The notes beneath the pieces are model-generated. The model saw nothing but the letters and a program-made list of their open reading frames with translations. It searched no databases and was not told the origin of the DNA. A DNA stretch of 64,000 nucleotides from Caldicellulosiruptor naganoensis (GTDB lineage Bacteria > Bacillota > Thermoanaerobacteria > Caldicellulosiruptorales > Caldicellulosiruptoraceae). Shown here one piece after another: positions 33,982 through 43,706 of the stretch. The translations under genes and the position numbers were made by a program. Location of the stretch: NCBI RefSeq assembly GCF_026914285.1, contig NZ_CP113864.1:595501-659500 (forward strand), read 5' to 3'. Within the stretch, counting starts at the first letter, position 1. Each line of letters opens with the position of its first letter.

Positions 33982-34403
33982 CTTTTATCCCCTCCATAGC
34001 ATTTATTACAGATTCCGTAGACCTCTAAGTTGTGAGATAAAACCTTAAAGTTTTTCTTGCTTAATTCTTCTTCTATTAGATTTATCTTACAGTCAACAAT
34101 ATTGCTCTTTTGATGGCATTTTATACAAACAAAATAGTGGCAATGGTCAATTTTTTTTAGTTCAAAAAAACACTTCCTGTTTATAATGGACTTTTGAGCA
34201 ATTCCTTTTTCAGCAAAGAGGTCAAGCACTCTGTACACTGTCGCAAGGTCAATGTTTATGTTGTTTGAAGAAAGTTTTTGATAGATTTGGTCAGCACTTA
34301 GGCATTCATTTGAATTTTGTAGAACCTTGAATATTTCAACTCTTTGCCATGTTGCTTTTAAGTTATGAGAATTTAATAAGGTTTTAATGTTGTTTTCTGA
34401 CAT
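33978..34403 (-). CDS. zur: Fur-family regulator, probably Zur
   Basis: Metal-responsive repressor, 141 residues from ATG 34403 (GGTGAG upstream). The winged helix has SADQIYQKLSSNNINIDLAT followed by VYRVLDLFAEKGI; the metal-site segment is IDHCHYFVCIKCHQKSNIVD, and CxxC pairs CIKC and CNKC form the structural zinc site. The upstream TTG 34424 lies inside the operator palindrome and is unlikely to be the start. Heading a zinc-uptake operon with a palindromic operator makes Zur the best call; PerR or Mur are less likely. Confidence 0.88.
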   Translation of the reverse strand: MSENNIKTLLNSHNLKATWQRVEIFKVLQNSNECLSADQIYQKLSSNNINIDLATVYRVLDLFAEKGIAQKSIINRKCFFELKKIDHCHYFVCIKCHQKSNIVDCKINLIEEELSKKNFKVLSHNLEVYGICNKCYGGDKR

Positions 34404-34418
34404 CTTACTCTCACCTAC

Positions 34419-34435
34419 TTGCAAATAATTTGCAA
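34419..34435. promoter_or_regulatory. palindromic Fur/Zur-type operator
   Basis: TTGCAAATAATTTGCAA is a perfect 8-1-8 inverted repeat. It lies between the zur promoter and the zur start codon, so bound repressor would block elongation or overlap initiation. Confidence 0.72.
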
Positions 34436-34450
34436 CAACTCATGTAAGAT

Positions 34451-34479
34451 ATTATAGATTGGCAGTATAAAAAAATCAA
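34451..34479 (-). promoter_or_regulatory. promoter of the zur-znuACB operon
   Basis: On the minus strand TTGATT (34479-34474) and TATAAT (34456-34451) are 17 bases apart. Transcription would start near 34444, about ten bases before the palindrome. Confidence 0.72.
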
Positions 34480-34494
34480 GACTTAGAAAAAATA

Positions 34495-34542
34495 AATAAG
34501 ACCCCCTTTTTTGTTTTGGCAATTTCCAAAGGAGGTCTTATT
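34495..34542. terminator. terminator-like hairpin upstream of zur promoter, after no plus-strand gene
   Basis: AATAAGACCCCCTTT (34495-34509) pairs with AAAGGAGGTCTTATT (34528-34542) with one mismatch. On the minus strand it ends the arsR transcript, whose stop is at 34582, and insulates the zur operon. Confidence 0.75.
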
Positions 34543-34581
34543 TGACTCTGAGCTTTTCCAGATTATGATAGTTTCAAACTT

Positions 34582-34899
34582 TTAAGTAAGTGAGGATAAC
34601 AATTTCAAGTCATTAGCAAAAAGTTCTAATTTTGAGATGTCTTGTATCAATGCCTTTAAAAAAGGATATTTATCAAAAACATCATTTCTAATTGAATAAA
34701 TCTTCCTCTGCGCCTGATTTCTTGCTTCAACAAGTCCTACATTCTTAAGATAAGCAAGGTGGCGCGAAACTTTTGGCTGACTTTCTTGAATTAGCTTTAC
34801 TAAACTACTCACATTTTGTTCACTATGGGCTAATATGTTTAATATCCTAAGCCTTGTTGTGTCTGATAATGCGTAAAGTATTTCATTTAGCCTTGTCAT
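34582..34899 (-). CDS. ArsR-family transcriptional regulator
   Basis: 105-residue winged-helix repressor. It begins MTRLNEILYALSDTTRLRIL, and the recognition helix region is SLVKLIQESQPKVSRHLAYL, followed by the wing VGLVEARNQAQRKIYSI. No ELCVC-type or other thiol metal site is visible, so it may sense something other than a soft metal. Divergent from a radical SAM gene, with a palindrome between the two. Confidence 0.9.
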   Translation of the reverse strand: MTRLNEILYALSDTTRLRILNILAHSEQNVSSLVKLIQESQPKVSRHLAYLKNVGLVEARNQAQRKIYSIRNDVFDKYPFLKALIQDISKLELFANDLKLLSSLT

Positions 34900-34971
34900 T
34901 TTCTCTCCCCTTCGTACAAAAGACTATGACAATTAAATTATAGCACGTTTTTGAACAAAAATAAACATACT

Positions 34972-34993
34972 TATATACACATATGCATATATA
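34972..34993. promoter_or_regulatory. AT-rich palindrome, candidate ArsR operator
   Basis: A 22-bp inverted repeat centred on CATATG, with TATATA at both ends and only two mismatched positions per arm. It lies immediately upstream of the radical SAM promoter -35, in the shared divergent region, where an ArsR-family repressor would be expected to bind. Confidence 0.5.
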
Positions 34994-34997
34994 AATA

Positions 34998-35027
34998 TTG
35001 ACACATCTTACGAAAAAGAGTTATAAT
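34998..35027 (+). promoter_or_regulatory. promoter of the radical SAM gene
   Basis: TTGACA at 34998-35003 and TATAAT at 35022-35027, an 18-base spacer. Confidence 0.72.
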
Positions 35028-35059
35028 AAGAGCAAATAAAAAAGAGGGAGTGGGAAAAA

Positions 35060-36457
35060 ATGGAACTTCCAAAAAGAGTGATAGGAGAAGCAGTTTTAAA
35101 ACAGGTGATTAGGTATCTTGCAAATAACCCTGAAGAGAATATGGGCAAGATTTTAGACCTTACAGAAAAGATAGTAAGGCGTGAGAGGGACAAGTGGTAT
35201 ATTCAAAACGCAAAAAAATATTTGCTTGACCCCAACAGCTCTTGGCATCACTATGCGATGAGGATTATAAAGGAGACAAATCCAAAGGTAAGGGAGAGAA
35301 TTCTCATCAACTTCTTCCTAAATGCAGGCTTTATTGGTGTTCCAAAACAACTTGAACTCATCAAGAAATATGACATAAATATTCCATATGCAATTTTGAT
35401 TGACCCGACAGCTGCTTGCAATTTGCACTGCAAAGGTTGCTGGGCAGGAGAGTATCACAAGGCTGCAAGGCTTGAGTATGAAGTACTTGATAGAGTTGTT
35501 AAAGAAGCGCAAGAACTTGGCATTTATTTTATAATCTTCTCAGGTGGAGAGCCACTTCTGAGGAAAGATGATATTCTTAAGCTTTGTGAAAAGTACGAAG
35601 ATACGGTTTTCCTATCATTTACAAATGCTACTTTAATTGATGATGAGTTTATCGAAAAAGTTGCAAAGGTTGGTAATTTGGCATTTGCAATCAGCATAGA
35701 TGGATTTGAAAAGTCCACAGACGAAAGACGCGGCCCAGGTGTATTCAAAAAGGTTGTCACAGCAATGGAAAAACTAAAAGAGGCAGGTGTTGTGTTTGGA
35801 TTCTCAACAACATATCACAGGTACAATGTAGAAGAAGTTTCATCTGATGAGTATATAGACTTTTTGATAGAAAAAGGTGCAAAATTTGGCTGGTACTTCA
35901 CATATGTTCCAGTTGGCAAGGATGCGGATGTATCATACATGGCAACACCAGAGCAGAGAGCTTACATGTACAAGAGGATTGAAGAGATCAGGTGGTCAAA
36001 ACCGATATTTGTTCTTGATTTCTGGAACGATGGAGAACCTGCTGGTGGGTGCATTGCAGGTGGAAGAAGATACCTTCATATAAACGCAAATGGTGATGTA
36101 GAGCCTTGCGCATTTATACATTTCTCAAATGTGAATATAAAAGAATGTTCACTGCTCGATGCACTAAAATCACCACTGTTTATGGCATACAGAAAGAATA
36201 TTCCATTTAATGAAAATCATTTGAGACCTTGCCCGATGATTGACAATCCGCTAAAGCTAAAGCAAATAGTTGAAGAATCTGGAGCACGTCCAACCCAAAT
36301 TGGCGGTGAAACAGAAACTGCTGAAGAGCTTGCAAACAAACTACTTGAATACTCAGAAAAATGGGGCAAGGTTGCGGATAAACTGTGGGAGCAGAGAAAA
36401 CAAGGTATTCCTCAGAACAAGGTTGACTTGTCAGTGTTAGAAGAGGTAAAGAGCTAA
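35060..36457 (+). CDS. radical SAM protein with C-terminal SPASM-like region
   Basis: 465 residues. A roughly 100-residue N-terminal region without a recognised domain precedes the radical SAM motif CNLHCKGC (CxxxCxxC), followed by FSGGEPLLRKDD, the SAM-binding GGE. Near the C-terminus, GGCIAGGRRYLHINANGDVE and PCAFIHFSN contain the Cys residues expected of a SPASM auxiliary cluster, with another at RPCPM. Substrate unknown. It has its own promoter and a divergent ArsR regulator, and is followed by a strong terminator, so it works as a single-gene unit. Confidence 0.88.
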   Translation: MELPKRVIGEAVLKQVIRYLANNPEENMGKILDLTEKIVRRERDKWYIQNAKKYLLDPNSSWHHYAMRIIKETNPKVRERILINFFLNAGFIGVPKQLELIKKYDINIPYAILIDPTAACNLHCKGCWAGEYHKAARLEYEVLDRVVKEAQELGIYFIIFSGGEPLLRKDDILKLCEKYEDTVFLSFTNATLIDDEFIEKVAKVGNLAFAISIDGFEKSTDERRGPGVFKKVVTAMEKLKEAGVVFGFSTTYHRYNVEEVSSDEYIDFLIEKGAKFGWYFTYVPVGKDADVSYMATPEQRAYMYKRIEEIRWSKPIFVLDFWNDGEPAGGCIAGGRRYLHINANGDVEPCAFIHFSNVNIKECSLLDALKSPLFMAYRKNIPFNENHLRPCPMIDNPLKLKQIVEESGARPTQIGGETETAEELANKLLEYSEKWGKVADKLWEQRKQGIPQNKVDLSVLEEVKS

Positions 36458-36486
36458 AAGATACAGAACTAAAGATATAAACAAGA

Positions 36487-36528
36487 AGGGGCAAGCTTAA
36501 ATATATTCCTTCAAGCTTGCCCTTTTTT
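36487..36528. terminator. terminator between the radical SAM gene and plsY
   Basis: GGGCAAGCTT (36489-36498) pairs with AAGCTTGCCC (36513-36522), followed by six T. The minus-strand plsY ends at 36532, so the hairpin lies just after both genes. Confidence 0.85.
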
Positions 36529-36531
36529 AAA

Positions 36532-37128
36532 TTATGCTTTAAAAATACTTTTAGCTATTTTGATTAAGTCCATCTCAATAGGTTTGGTTCTCAGCTGCCT
36601 ATAAGTTAGAAATGCGCCCAGCAGAAGCAAAAATATCAAATCATCAATTGGCAAATACACACATCTTACCCAAATCATAATTGACCATATACCAATGACT
36701 GTTCCAAGGTTGTCTTTCTTGTACATCAAAAGACCCCAAAATGTAAAAAGTGCAAAAAACACAACAGGAAATATGCCATAGAGGGCAAACAATATACCTG
36801 TTGTTGCAGCGATGGACTTTCCACCCTTGAGATGAAGGAAAACAGAATATGCATGACCTAATATTACCATAAAAACAACAATGTAAATGTCAGGTGATTT
36901 TAATAAAAGTATATGTTTTCCTATGTAAGCTACAAAATATCCTTTTGAAATGTCAAAGATAAGTAAAGGTACACCTGCTTTCACTCCAGCTATTCTAAAT
37001 GCATTAGTTGCGCCAGGATTTTTATCAGGAGCATTTGTTATATCTTTATTGAAAAACTTCTTTGTGATAATATACGAAAAGGGGATACTTCCAATCAAAA
37101 ATGAGATAAAAGAAAACACAATAATCAT
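36532..37128 (-). CDS. plsY: glycerol-3-phosphate acyltransferase PlsY-like
   Basis: Membrane acyltransferase using acyl-phosphate for the first step of phospholipid synthesis. 198 residues with several hydrophobic helices and the three PlsY motifs: SFLIGSIPFSYI near the start, NPGATNAFRIAG, and GHAYSVFLHLKGGKSIAATT. It is divergent from rtcB. Confidence 0.9.
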   Translation of the reverse strand: MIIVFSFISFLIGSIPFSYIITKKFFNKDITNAPDKNPGATNAFRIAGVKAGVPLLIFDISKGYFVAYIGKHILLLKSPDIYIVVFMVILGHAYSVFLHLKGGKSIAATTGILFALYGIFPVVFFALFTFWGLLMYKKDNLGTVIGIWSIMIWVRCVYLPIDDLIFLLLLGAFLTYRQLRTKPIEMDLIKIAKSIFKA

Positions 37129-37231
37129 TATTTATAATCTCTTGACGAATTGTTTATACAAATTTTAACTCATTTTATTGAATAATTCAAACTTAAAGAA
37201 GAAAAATTCTCAGAAAGTGGTGATTGGGCTT

Positions 37232-38587
37232 ATGAAAAAGATAAGAGATGGTGTATACACAAATGACTATGCAATTTTCTTCATGACAGAAGAGATACTA
37301 AAAGACCTTGATGAAGGAGTTCTGCAGCAGGCAAAAAACGCATCCCAGATTCCAAACGTAGAGTTTTTGGGCTATACACCTGATGCGCATATTGGCAAAG
37401 GCACATCAATTGGGACAATAATTGTGTGGGATATGTCAAAGGCTTGGATATCACCCACAATTGTGGGTGTTGACATAGGCTGCGGTATGAGACTTATTCT
37501 GACAAAGTCCTATGCAGATGATATAGACAAAAATCTTCTAAAGAAAATGATGAGTGAGATAGAAGATTTGATTCCAACAGGTGTTGGGAAAAAGAATAAA
37601 AAGATTTCTCTATCTTACTCAAAGTACGAAGAGTATTTGCAAAACACAGAGATTGACAAAGACATATCAGATAAGATGGTTTTAATTCATGAGTTTGACA
37701 TTGATACAATTCCAGATGAAGCGTATGAAATTGGCAAAGAGCAGTTTGCAACACTTGGTGGCGGTAATCATTTTATTGAGTTTCAAAAGCTTCACGTAAT
37801 AGATGAGGTGGTTGCAAAAGAGTGGGGGCTTTTTGAAGGTCAGCTTGTTGTGATGATTCACTCAGGCTCAAGAAGGTTTGGCGCAGTTATTGGCGATTAC
37901 TATCAAAGAAAATTTAAAGATGTGATGAAATCAAAAGGTATCACAACTCCAGACCCACAGCTTACCTTTTTGCCAATTGACAGCAAAGTTGCAAAGGACT
38001 ATATTAAAGCTATGCAGTCAGCAGCAATATATGCAAAAGTCAATCGCCATTATATGAGCAATTTCATAATATCCGTTTTGGACAAACACGGGATAGAAGG
38101 TTGGGTACTTTATGATGTTGCACATAATATAGCGTATATGGAAAGATTTGCAAACAGAGAAAAACTTGTGATAAGAAAAGGTGCAACAAGGGCTTTGCCA
38201 CAGAATCACTATTTAATTCCAAATCCAAAGTTTTTAAAAACAGGGCATCCTGTGATTTTGCCGGGAAGCATGGGTTCAAGCTCATATCTTATGAGAGGAA
38301 TTGAGGACAATATCATTAGCTATCATACGGTCAACCATGGAGCAGGAAGAGTACTTTCTCGAAACAAGGCAAAAAAAACAATTTCGGTTGAAGAGTTTTC
38401 AAAGGCTTTAAGACAGGGCCAGGAAAATGAAATACTTATAAATACAAAGAATCTCAAAGACTTTTTGGATGAAAGTCCGCAAAGTTATAAAGACATAGAT
38501 ACTGTTATAAACTCAGTTATAACCTCGAGGCTTGCTGTGCCTGTTGCTAGGATGACACCGCTTGGTGTTATCAAAGGGAAAGATTAA
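37232..38587 (+). CDS. rtcB: RtcB-family RNA ligase
   Basis: GTP- and Mn-dependent ligase that joins 2',3'-cyclic phosphate or 3'-phosphate RNA ends to 5'-OH. Recognisable parts are GVDIGCGM with the metal Cys, LGGGNHFIEFQ, VMIHSGSRRFG and the GMP-acceptor-His region NHGAGRVLSRNKAK. About 451 residues from ATG 37232, with GTGGTGAT upstream; the frame is open to 37178 without a ribosome binding site. In bacteria its role is RNA repair rather than tRNA splicing. It is followed by dprA after 30 bases. Confidence 0.93.
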   Translation: MKKIRDGVYTNDYAIFFMTEEILKDLDEGVLQQAKNASQIPNVEFLGYTPDAHIGKGTSIGTIIVWDMSKAWISPTIVGVDIGCGMRLILTKSYADDIDKNLLKKMMSEIEDLIPTGVGKKNKKISLSYSKYEEYLQNTEIDKDISDKMVLIHEFDIDTIPDEAYEIGKEQFATLGGGNHFIEFQKLHVIDEVVAKEWGLFEGQLVVMIHSGSRRFGAVIGDYYQRKFKDVMKSKGITTPDPQLTFLPIDSKVAKDYIKAMQSAAIYAKVNRHYMSNFIISVLDKHGIEGWVLYDVAHNIAYMERFANREKLVIRKGATRALPQNHYLIPNPKFLKTGHPVILPGSMGSSSYLMRGIEDNIISYHTVNHGAGRVLSRNKAKKTISVEEFSKALRQGQENEILINTKNLKDFLDESPQSYKDIDTVINSVITSRLAVPVARMTPLGVIKGKD

Positions 38588-38617
38588 ATAAAAACAAAAG
38601 GGATGAGATTTTTAAAG

Positions 38618-39709
38618 ATGAGTGATGAGAGAAAGCTTTACTGGCTTTGGCTTTATACTATAAAAGGAATAGGTCCTAAAAAGTTCCGACAAATAAAACA
38701 AGAATTTGGTACTATAGAGAATGCTTATTCGAACAGAAGGGAGTTTAATTTAGAAGGTTTTCCCCAAAATATAAAAGAGGCTATAAGAAGTTCAGATTTG
38801 AATGAGGCAGAAAAGGTCCTTGAATTTTGTATAAAAAATAGTATAAATATAATTCTTGAAGATGATGAATTTTACCCAGCAGAGTTTAAAGACTTTGATC
38901 ACTCACCTGTAATACTCTTTGCGAAAGGCAATTTGAATGTTCTCAAAACTCAAAACAAGATATCAATGGTTGGAACAAGAGAGCCCACATATTATGGGAA
39001 AAGAGTTGCAAGAGAACTTGCAAGCTTGGTTGCACAGCAGAATATAGTTGTTGTAAGTGGCATGGCACGCGGAATTGATACATTCTGTCACATGGGAGCT
39101 TTAGAAAATGGCACCACAATTGCTGTTTTGGGCTGTGGTGTTGATGTTGTCTATCCAAAGGAAAATTACAAGCTGTACAACCAGATTGTAGAAAAAGGGT
39201 GTGTGATTTCTGAATTCTTGCCAAAGACGCTGCCAGATAGGATGAATTTTCCACAGAGAAACAGGATTGTTGCGATGCTTTCACCTTGCTTGGTTGTGAT
39301 TGAAGCAGCAGAAAAGAGTGGTACATTTTCAACTGTTGACTTTGCTCTTGAGATGGGCAAAGAGGTTTTTGCTGTGCCGGGTAATATCTTTTCGCAGAAG
39401 AGCAGTGGTACAAACCGGCTCATAAAAGAAGGCGCGAGAATCGTGTGTTCGTATCAAGATTTTTTGGAAGATTTAAAAGAAATTTATAATCTTTTCCCAA
39501 AACAGATAAGTTTGTTTGATTTTGAAGAAGAACTCTCTGAAGAAGAGGATACCATTTTAAAACTCTTAGATAGTGTGGAAGAAACTCATATTGAGAATTT
39601 GATTTTGATGACGAACTGGTCAGCAGCAAAAGTTGCAAGTGTTATAACGTCGCTTGAGATAAAAGGCAAGGTTGTTCGAGAAAGAGGAAATATAATTGTC
39701 AAGATATAA
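38618..39709 (+). CDS. dprA: DNA processing protein DprA
   Basis: Loads RecA on incoming single-stranded DNA in transformation. 363 residues from ATG 38618 (ATG 38603 is an alternative but its AAAAGGG directly abuts it). A helical N-terminal region (WLYTIKGIGPKKFRQIKQ) is followed by the Rossmann domain: MVGTREPTYYGKRVA, VVSGMARGIDTFCHMGAL, LGCGVDVVYPKEN and VFAVPGNIFSQKSSGTNRLI, with a winged-helix tail. It heads the dprA-topA-trmFO-hslVU-codY block. Confidence 0.94.
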   Translation: MSDERKLYWLWLYTIKGIGPKKFRQIKQEFGTIENAYSNRREFNLEGFPQNIKEAIRSSDLNEAEKVLEFCIKNSINIILEDDEFYPAEFKDFDHSPVILFAKGNLNVLKTQNKISMVGTREPTYYGKRVARELASLVAQQNIVVVSGMARGIDTFCHMGALENGTTIAVLGCGVDVVYPKENYKLYNQIVEKGCVISEFLPKTLPDRMNFPQRNRIVAMLSPCLVVIEAAEKSGTFSTVDFALEMGKEVFAVPGNIFSQKSSGTNRLIKEGARIVCSYQDFLEDLKEIYNLFPKQISLFDFEEELSEEEDTILKLLDSVEETHIENLILMTNWSAAKVASVITSLEIKGKVVRERGNIIVKI

Positions 39710-39738
39710 AATTTCACAACATAGGAGGTAAATACTCA

Positions 39739-41823
39739 TTGAAAAAGCTTGTCATAGTTGAATCACCAGCCAAAGCAAAGACAATTGCGAAGTACCTTGG
39801 CAAAGAATTTAAAGTAGAAGCGTCAATGGGGCACGTAAGAGACCTTCCAAAGAGTGATTTGGGTGTTGATATAGAAAACAACTTTGCACCAAAATATATA
39901 AACATTCGTGGAAAAGCAGATGTGATAAACAGGCTCAAAAAATCTGCACAAGAGGCCGAAAAAGTATACTTAGCCACCGACCCTGACAGAGAGGGCGAAG
40001 CAATATCATGGCATTTAGCAACTATTTTAGGGCTTGATATGAACGACAATGTGAGAATTACTTTTAATGAGATAACAAAAAAAGCTGTGCAAGAGTCCTT
40101 GAAAAATGCAAGGCCAATTAACCAAAACCTTGTAAATGCCCAGCAGGCAAGAAGGGTACTTGACAGGCTTGTCGGCTACAAGCTCAGCCCTTTTTTGTGG
40201 GAAAAGGTAAAAGGGGGACTTTCTGCAGGGCGCGTCCAGTCTGTTGCAACACGGCTTGTTGTTGAACGCGAAGAGGAGATAGAAAACTTCAAACCAGAAG
40301 AGTATTGGACTTTAGAGGCAATATTTAGAAAAGATAACCATGTATTTAAAGCAAAGTTTCATGGTAGCAAAAAAGGCAAGATTGAACTTAAAAATCAAAA
40401 CCAGGTAGATGAAATTGTAAATCAAATTAAGGACAAAGAATTCAAAGTAACAAAGTTGAAAATTACCGAGAAGAAGAAAAACCCGCCACCACCTTTTATA
40501 ACAAGCACTTTGCAGCAGGAGGCATCAAGAAAGCTTAGGTTTACGCCCGCTAAAACCATGATGATTGCCCAGATGCTCTACGAAGGTGTTGAGATAAAAG
40601 GCGAGGGAAGTGTGGGACTCATTACCTATATGAGAACAGACTCAACGAGAGTTTCTGAAGAAGCACAAGAAGCTGCAAGGGAAATAATTTTAAAAAAATT
40701 TGGCAAGGAGTATGTTCCTGAAAAGCCAAGAGTATACAAGACAAAGGGTAATGCTCAGGATGCACATGAAGCCATCCGCCCGACATATATCGAAAAAGAT
40801 CCAGAGAGTATAAAAGACTCTTTGACGCCTGACCAGTATAAGCTCTACAAGCTAATCTATGACAGATTTTTAGCATCACAGATGGAAAGTAGCATATATG
40901 ATTCTTTGTCTGCAGAGCTGGAAGTTGAAGGTTATGTTTTTAAACTCACAGGCTCAAAGTTAAAGTTTCCAGGATTTATGGAAGTATATATTGAAGGAAA
41001 AGACACAGATGATGAAGAAGAGGAAGAAAACCAACTTCCAGAGATTGTTGAGGGTGAGATTTTAAAGCCAATTAAAATTGATGCAAAACAACATTTTACA
41101 CAACCACCTTCGCGCTACACAGAGGCAACGCTTATAAAGGCATTGGAAGAGAAGGGAATAGGAAGGCCAAGCACCTATGCTCCAACCATCCAGACAATTT
41201 TGGAGCGAGGTTATGTAGTCAAAGAAGATAGATTCTTAAAACCAACAGAGCTTGGAAGGATTGTAACAAATATTTTAAAAGAATACTTCAAAGACATAGT
41301 CGACATTGAGTTTACAGCAGAGCTTGAAGAGAATCTTGACAAAATAGAAGAGGGTAAAGCTGATTGGGTGGAGATTGTAAAGAAATTTTATCAGCCACTT
41401 GAAAAAGAACTTGAGATTGCACGAAATAACGTGCAGCAGATTAAGGTTGACGACAAGGAGACAGATGTTGTCTGTGACAACTGTGGAAGAAAAATGGTCG
41501 TAAAAAAAGGACGATATGGAAAGTTCTTAGCATGTCCAGGCTATCCGGAATGCAAGAATACAAAACCCTATTTTGAATATTTAGATGTTTTGTGTCCCAA
41601 ATGTGGTAAAAAACTTGTCAAAAAGAAGTCAAAGAAAGGTAAAAAGTATTATACCTGCGAAAACTATCCTGAATGTGACTTTATAGCATGGGAAAGGCCA
41701 GCTAAAAACTGTCCAAAATGCAATAAGCTGATGTTTGAAAAAGGCAAAAAGGGAAGCAAAAAACTTGTGTGTTCAAATGACTCTTGTGGGTATGAAGAGA
41801 AGATGAATAAAAAAGGTGAGTGA
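39739..41823 (+). CDS. topA: DNA topoisomerase I
   Basis: Type IA enzyme that relaxes negative supercoils. 694 residues: TOPRIM domain with [18 protein letters not shown] and [15 protein letters not shown], the gate region with the catalytic Tyr in [14 protein letters not shown] near residue 300, and [13 protein letters not shown]. The C-terminus carries three zinc-ribbon type modules (CDNCGRK, CPKCGKK, CPKCNK with partners). It overlaps the GTG alternative of trmFO by eight bases. Confidence 0.97.
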   Translation: MKKLVIVESPAKAKTIAKYLGKEFKVEASMGHVRDLPKSDLGVDIENNFAPKYINIRGKADVINRLKKSAQEAEKVYLATDPDREGEAISWHLATILGLDMNDNVRITFNEITKKAVQESLKNARPINQNLVNAQQARRVLDRLVGYKLSPFLWEKVKGGLSAGRVQSVATRLVVEREEEIENFKPEEYWTLEAIFRKDNHVFKAKFHGSKKGKIELKNQNQVDEIVNQIKDKEFKVTKLKITEKKKNPPPPFITSTLQQEASRKLRFTPAKTMMIAQMLYEGVEIKGEGSVGLITYMRTDSTRVSEEAQEAAREIILKKFGKEYVPEKPRVYKTKGNAQDAHEAIRPTYIEKDPESIKDSLTPDQYKLYKLIYDRFLASQMESSIYDSLSAELEVEGYVFKLTGSKLKFPGFMEVYIEGKDTDDEEEEENQLPEIVEGEILKPIKIDAKQHFTQPPSRYTEATLIKALEEKGIGRPSTYAPTIQTILERGYVVKEDRFLKPTELGRIVTNILKEYFKDIVDIEFTAELEENLDKIEEGKADWVEIVKKFYQPLEKELEIARNNVQQIKVDDKETDVVCDNCGRKMVVKKGRYGKFLACPGYPECKNTKPYFEYLDVLCPKCGKKLVKKKSKKGKKYYTCENYPECDFIAWERPAKNCPKCNKLMFEKGKKGSKKLVCSNDSCGYEEKMNKKGE

Positions 41824-41830
41824 AGATAGA

Positions 41831-43141
41831 ATGAGAATAACAGTAATCGGAGCTGGACTTGCAGGTGTCGAAGCTGCAAATGCCATCACTAAGTTTGGCA
41901 TCAAAGTAAGACTATATGAAATGAAACCTAAGAAATTTTCACCTGCACACAAGCAAGAGGGGTTTGCAGAGCTTGTATGTAGCAATTCTTTAAAATCAAA
42001 GCTTTTGACAAACGCATCAGGGCTTTTGAAAGAAGAGATGAAACTCTTTGGTTCAATTGTGATGGAAGCAGCTTACAATACTCAAGTTGAGGCAGGTCAG
42101 GCTTTAGCAGTTGACAGGTACTTGTTTTCTGAGTATATAACAAAGAAGATAAAACAAAATCCTCTAATTGAAGTTATACACGAAGAAGTGACAGAGGTTC
42201 CAAGAGACGAGGTTGTGGTTGTTAGCACGGGTCCTTTGACCACAGAAAGTCTTCTTGAGGATATATCAAAGCTTTGCAATAGCAAAAATCTCTATTTTTT
42301 TGATGCAGCAGCGCCAATTGTATTAAAAGATTCTATTGATTTTTCAAAGGCTTTTTTTGCATCGCGCTATAATAAAGGTACAGATGACTATATTAACTGT
42401 CCTATGACAAAAGAAGAGTACGAAAGGTTTTACTATGAACTTGTAAATGCTGAAGTTATTGAGGTAAAGGACTTTGAAAGAGATTTGCTGTTTGAGGGAT
42501 GCATACCTATTGAGGAGATGGCAAGAAGAGGAATTGACACAATGAGATTTGGACCACTAAAACCTGTTGGGATAATTGATCCGAAAACCGGTAAGATGCC
42601 GTATGCAGTTGTGCAGCTTAGAAAAGACACTCAAGATGGAAGGCTTTATAACATGGTCGGGTTTCAGACAAGGCTCAAATGGGGTGAGCAAAAAAGGGTT
42701 TTCAGGCTCATTCCAGGCTTGGAAAATGCAGAATTTGTAAGGTATGGTGTTATGCACAAAAACTCTTATATAAACTCACCGCAGGTCCTAACAAAGTTTC
42801 TTTCACTCAAAAAATACCCAAATATCTTCTTTGCAGGCCAGATAACAGGTGTTGAAGGGTATTTAGAGTCTGCTGCAACCGGCATTGTGGCAGGGATAAA
42901 TGCTGCAAGATATGTTCTTGGCAGAGCCCAAATTACTTTTCCTCCGAGTACCTGTATTGGTGCTTTAATTGAGTATATAACAACACCCAAAAAAGATTTT
43001 CAGCCCATGAATGCAAACTATGGTATAATATCAATTGATAATGAGATTGCAAAAGTGAAAGACAAGGAAAAGAAAAAACTTTTGATTGCTGAAAAGTCTT
43101 TAAGTATATGTAGGGAGATAGCTAATCAGATTTTTGAATAA
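41831..43141 (+). CDS. trmFO: methylenetetrahydrofolate-tRNA-(uracil-5-)-methyltransferase TrmFO
   Basis: FAD- and folate-dependent enzyme that makes m5U54 in tRNA. 436 residues from ATG 41831, with GGTGAG at 41814-41819. Starts [19 protein letters not shown], then [20 protein letters not shown] and LVCSNSLKS, the latter with a conserved Cys. The motif [16 protein letters not shown] is near the C-terminus. It follows topA as in Bacillus (gid). Confidence 0.96.
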   Translation: MRITVIGAGLAGVEAANAITKFGIKVRLYEMKPKKFSPAHKQEGFAELVCSNSLKSKLLTNASGLLKEEMKLFGSIVMEAAYNTQVEAGQALAVDRYLFSEYITKKIKQNPLIEVIHEEVTEVPRDEVVVVSTGPLTTESLLEDISKLCNSKNLYFFDAAAPIVLKDSIDFSKAFFASRYNKGTDDYINCPMTKEEYERFYYELVNAEVIEVKDFERDLLFEGCIPIEEMARRGIDTMRFGPLKPVGIIDPKTGKMPYAVVQLRKDTQDGRLYNMVGFQTRLKWGEQKRVFRLIPGLENAEFVRYGVMHKNSYINSPQVLTKFLSLKKYPNIFFAGQITGVEGYLESAATGIVAGINAARYVLGRAQITFPPSTCIGALIEYITTPKKDFQPMNANYGIISIDNEIAKVKDKEKKKLLIAEKSLSICREIANQIFE

Positions 43142-43164
43142 TTTAAAATTTATGGAGGTTTGCT

Positions 43165-43695
43165 ATGTTTCATGCAACAACAATTGTGGCTGTGAAAAAA
43201 GGTGAAAAGGTAGCCATAGCTGGTGATGGGCAGGTTACATTTTCACAAAACGTGATAATGAAACAGAATGCCAAAAAGGTGCGAAAAGTTTACAATGGCA
43301 AGGTGTTGGTTGGTTTTGCAGGTTCTGTTGCAGATGCAATAACCCTTTGTGAAAAGTTTGAAGAAAAGCTTGAGCAAAATAGTGGTAATCTGCAAAAGAG
43401 TGTTGTTGAGCTTGCAAAAGAGTGGAGACAGGATAAAATTCTAAGAAGGCTTGAGGCGCTTATGATTGTTGCGAATTCTGAGCATTTGTTTGTAGTCTCC
43501 GGAAGTGGTGAGGTTGTGGAGCCTGATGACAACATTGCAGCGATTGGCTCTGGCGGGCCGTATGCACTGGCTGCAGCAAGAGCGCTTGTTCAAAACACTG
43601 ACCTTGAGCCTGCTGAGATTGCTAAGAAAGCTTTAGAAATTGCAGCGTCTATTTGTGTGTACACGAATAATAACATTACAGTTTTAGAATTGTAG
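43165..43695 (+). CDS. hslV: ATP-dependent protease subunit HslV
   Basis: Proteasome-like peptidase. 176 residues; [10 protein letters not shown] shows the N-terminal catalytic Thr after a short propeptide, and [14 protein letters not shown] and [14 protein letters not shown] are typical. It pairs with hslU 12 bases downstream. In Bacillus a xerC-type gene (codV) sits between trmFO and hslV; here only 23 bases separate them. Confidence 0.96.
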   Translation: MFHATTIVAVKKGEKVAIAGDGQVTFSQNVIMKQNAKKVRKVYNGKVLVGFAGSVADAITLCEKFEEKLEQNSGNLQKSVVELAKEWRQDKILRRLEALMIVANSEHLFVVSGSGEVVEPDDNIAAIGSGGPYALAAARALVQNTDLEPAEIAKKALEIAASICVYTNNNITVLEL

Positions 43696-43706
43696 GTGAT
43701 AATAGG

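Noticed and set aside
38943-39413. 156-codon minus-strand ORF opposite dprA
   Set aside because: Shadow of the dprA Rossmann domain, no start signals.
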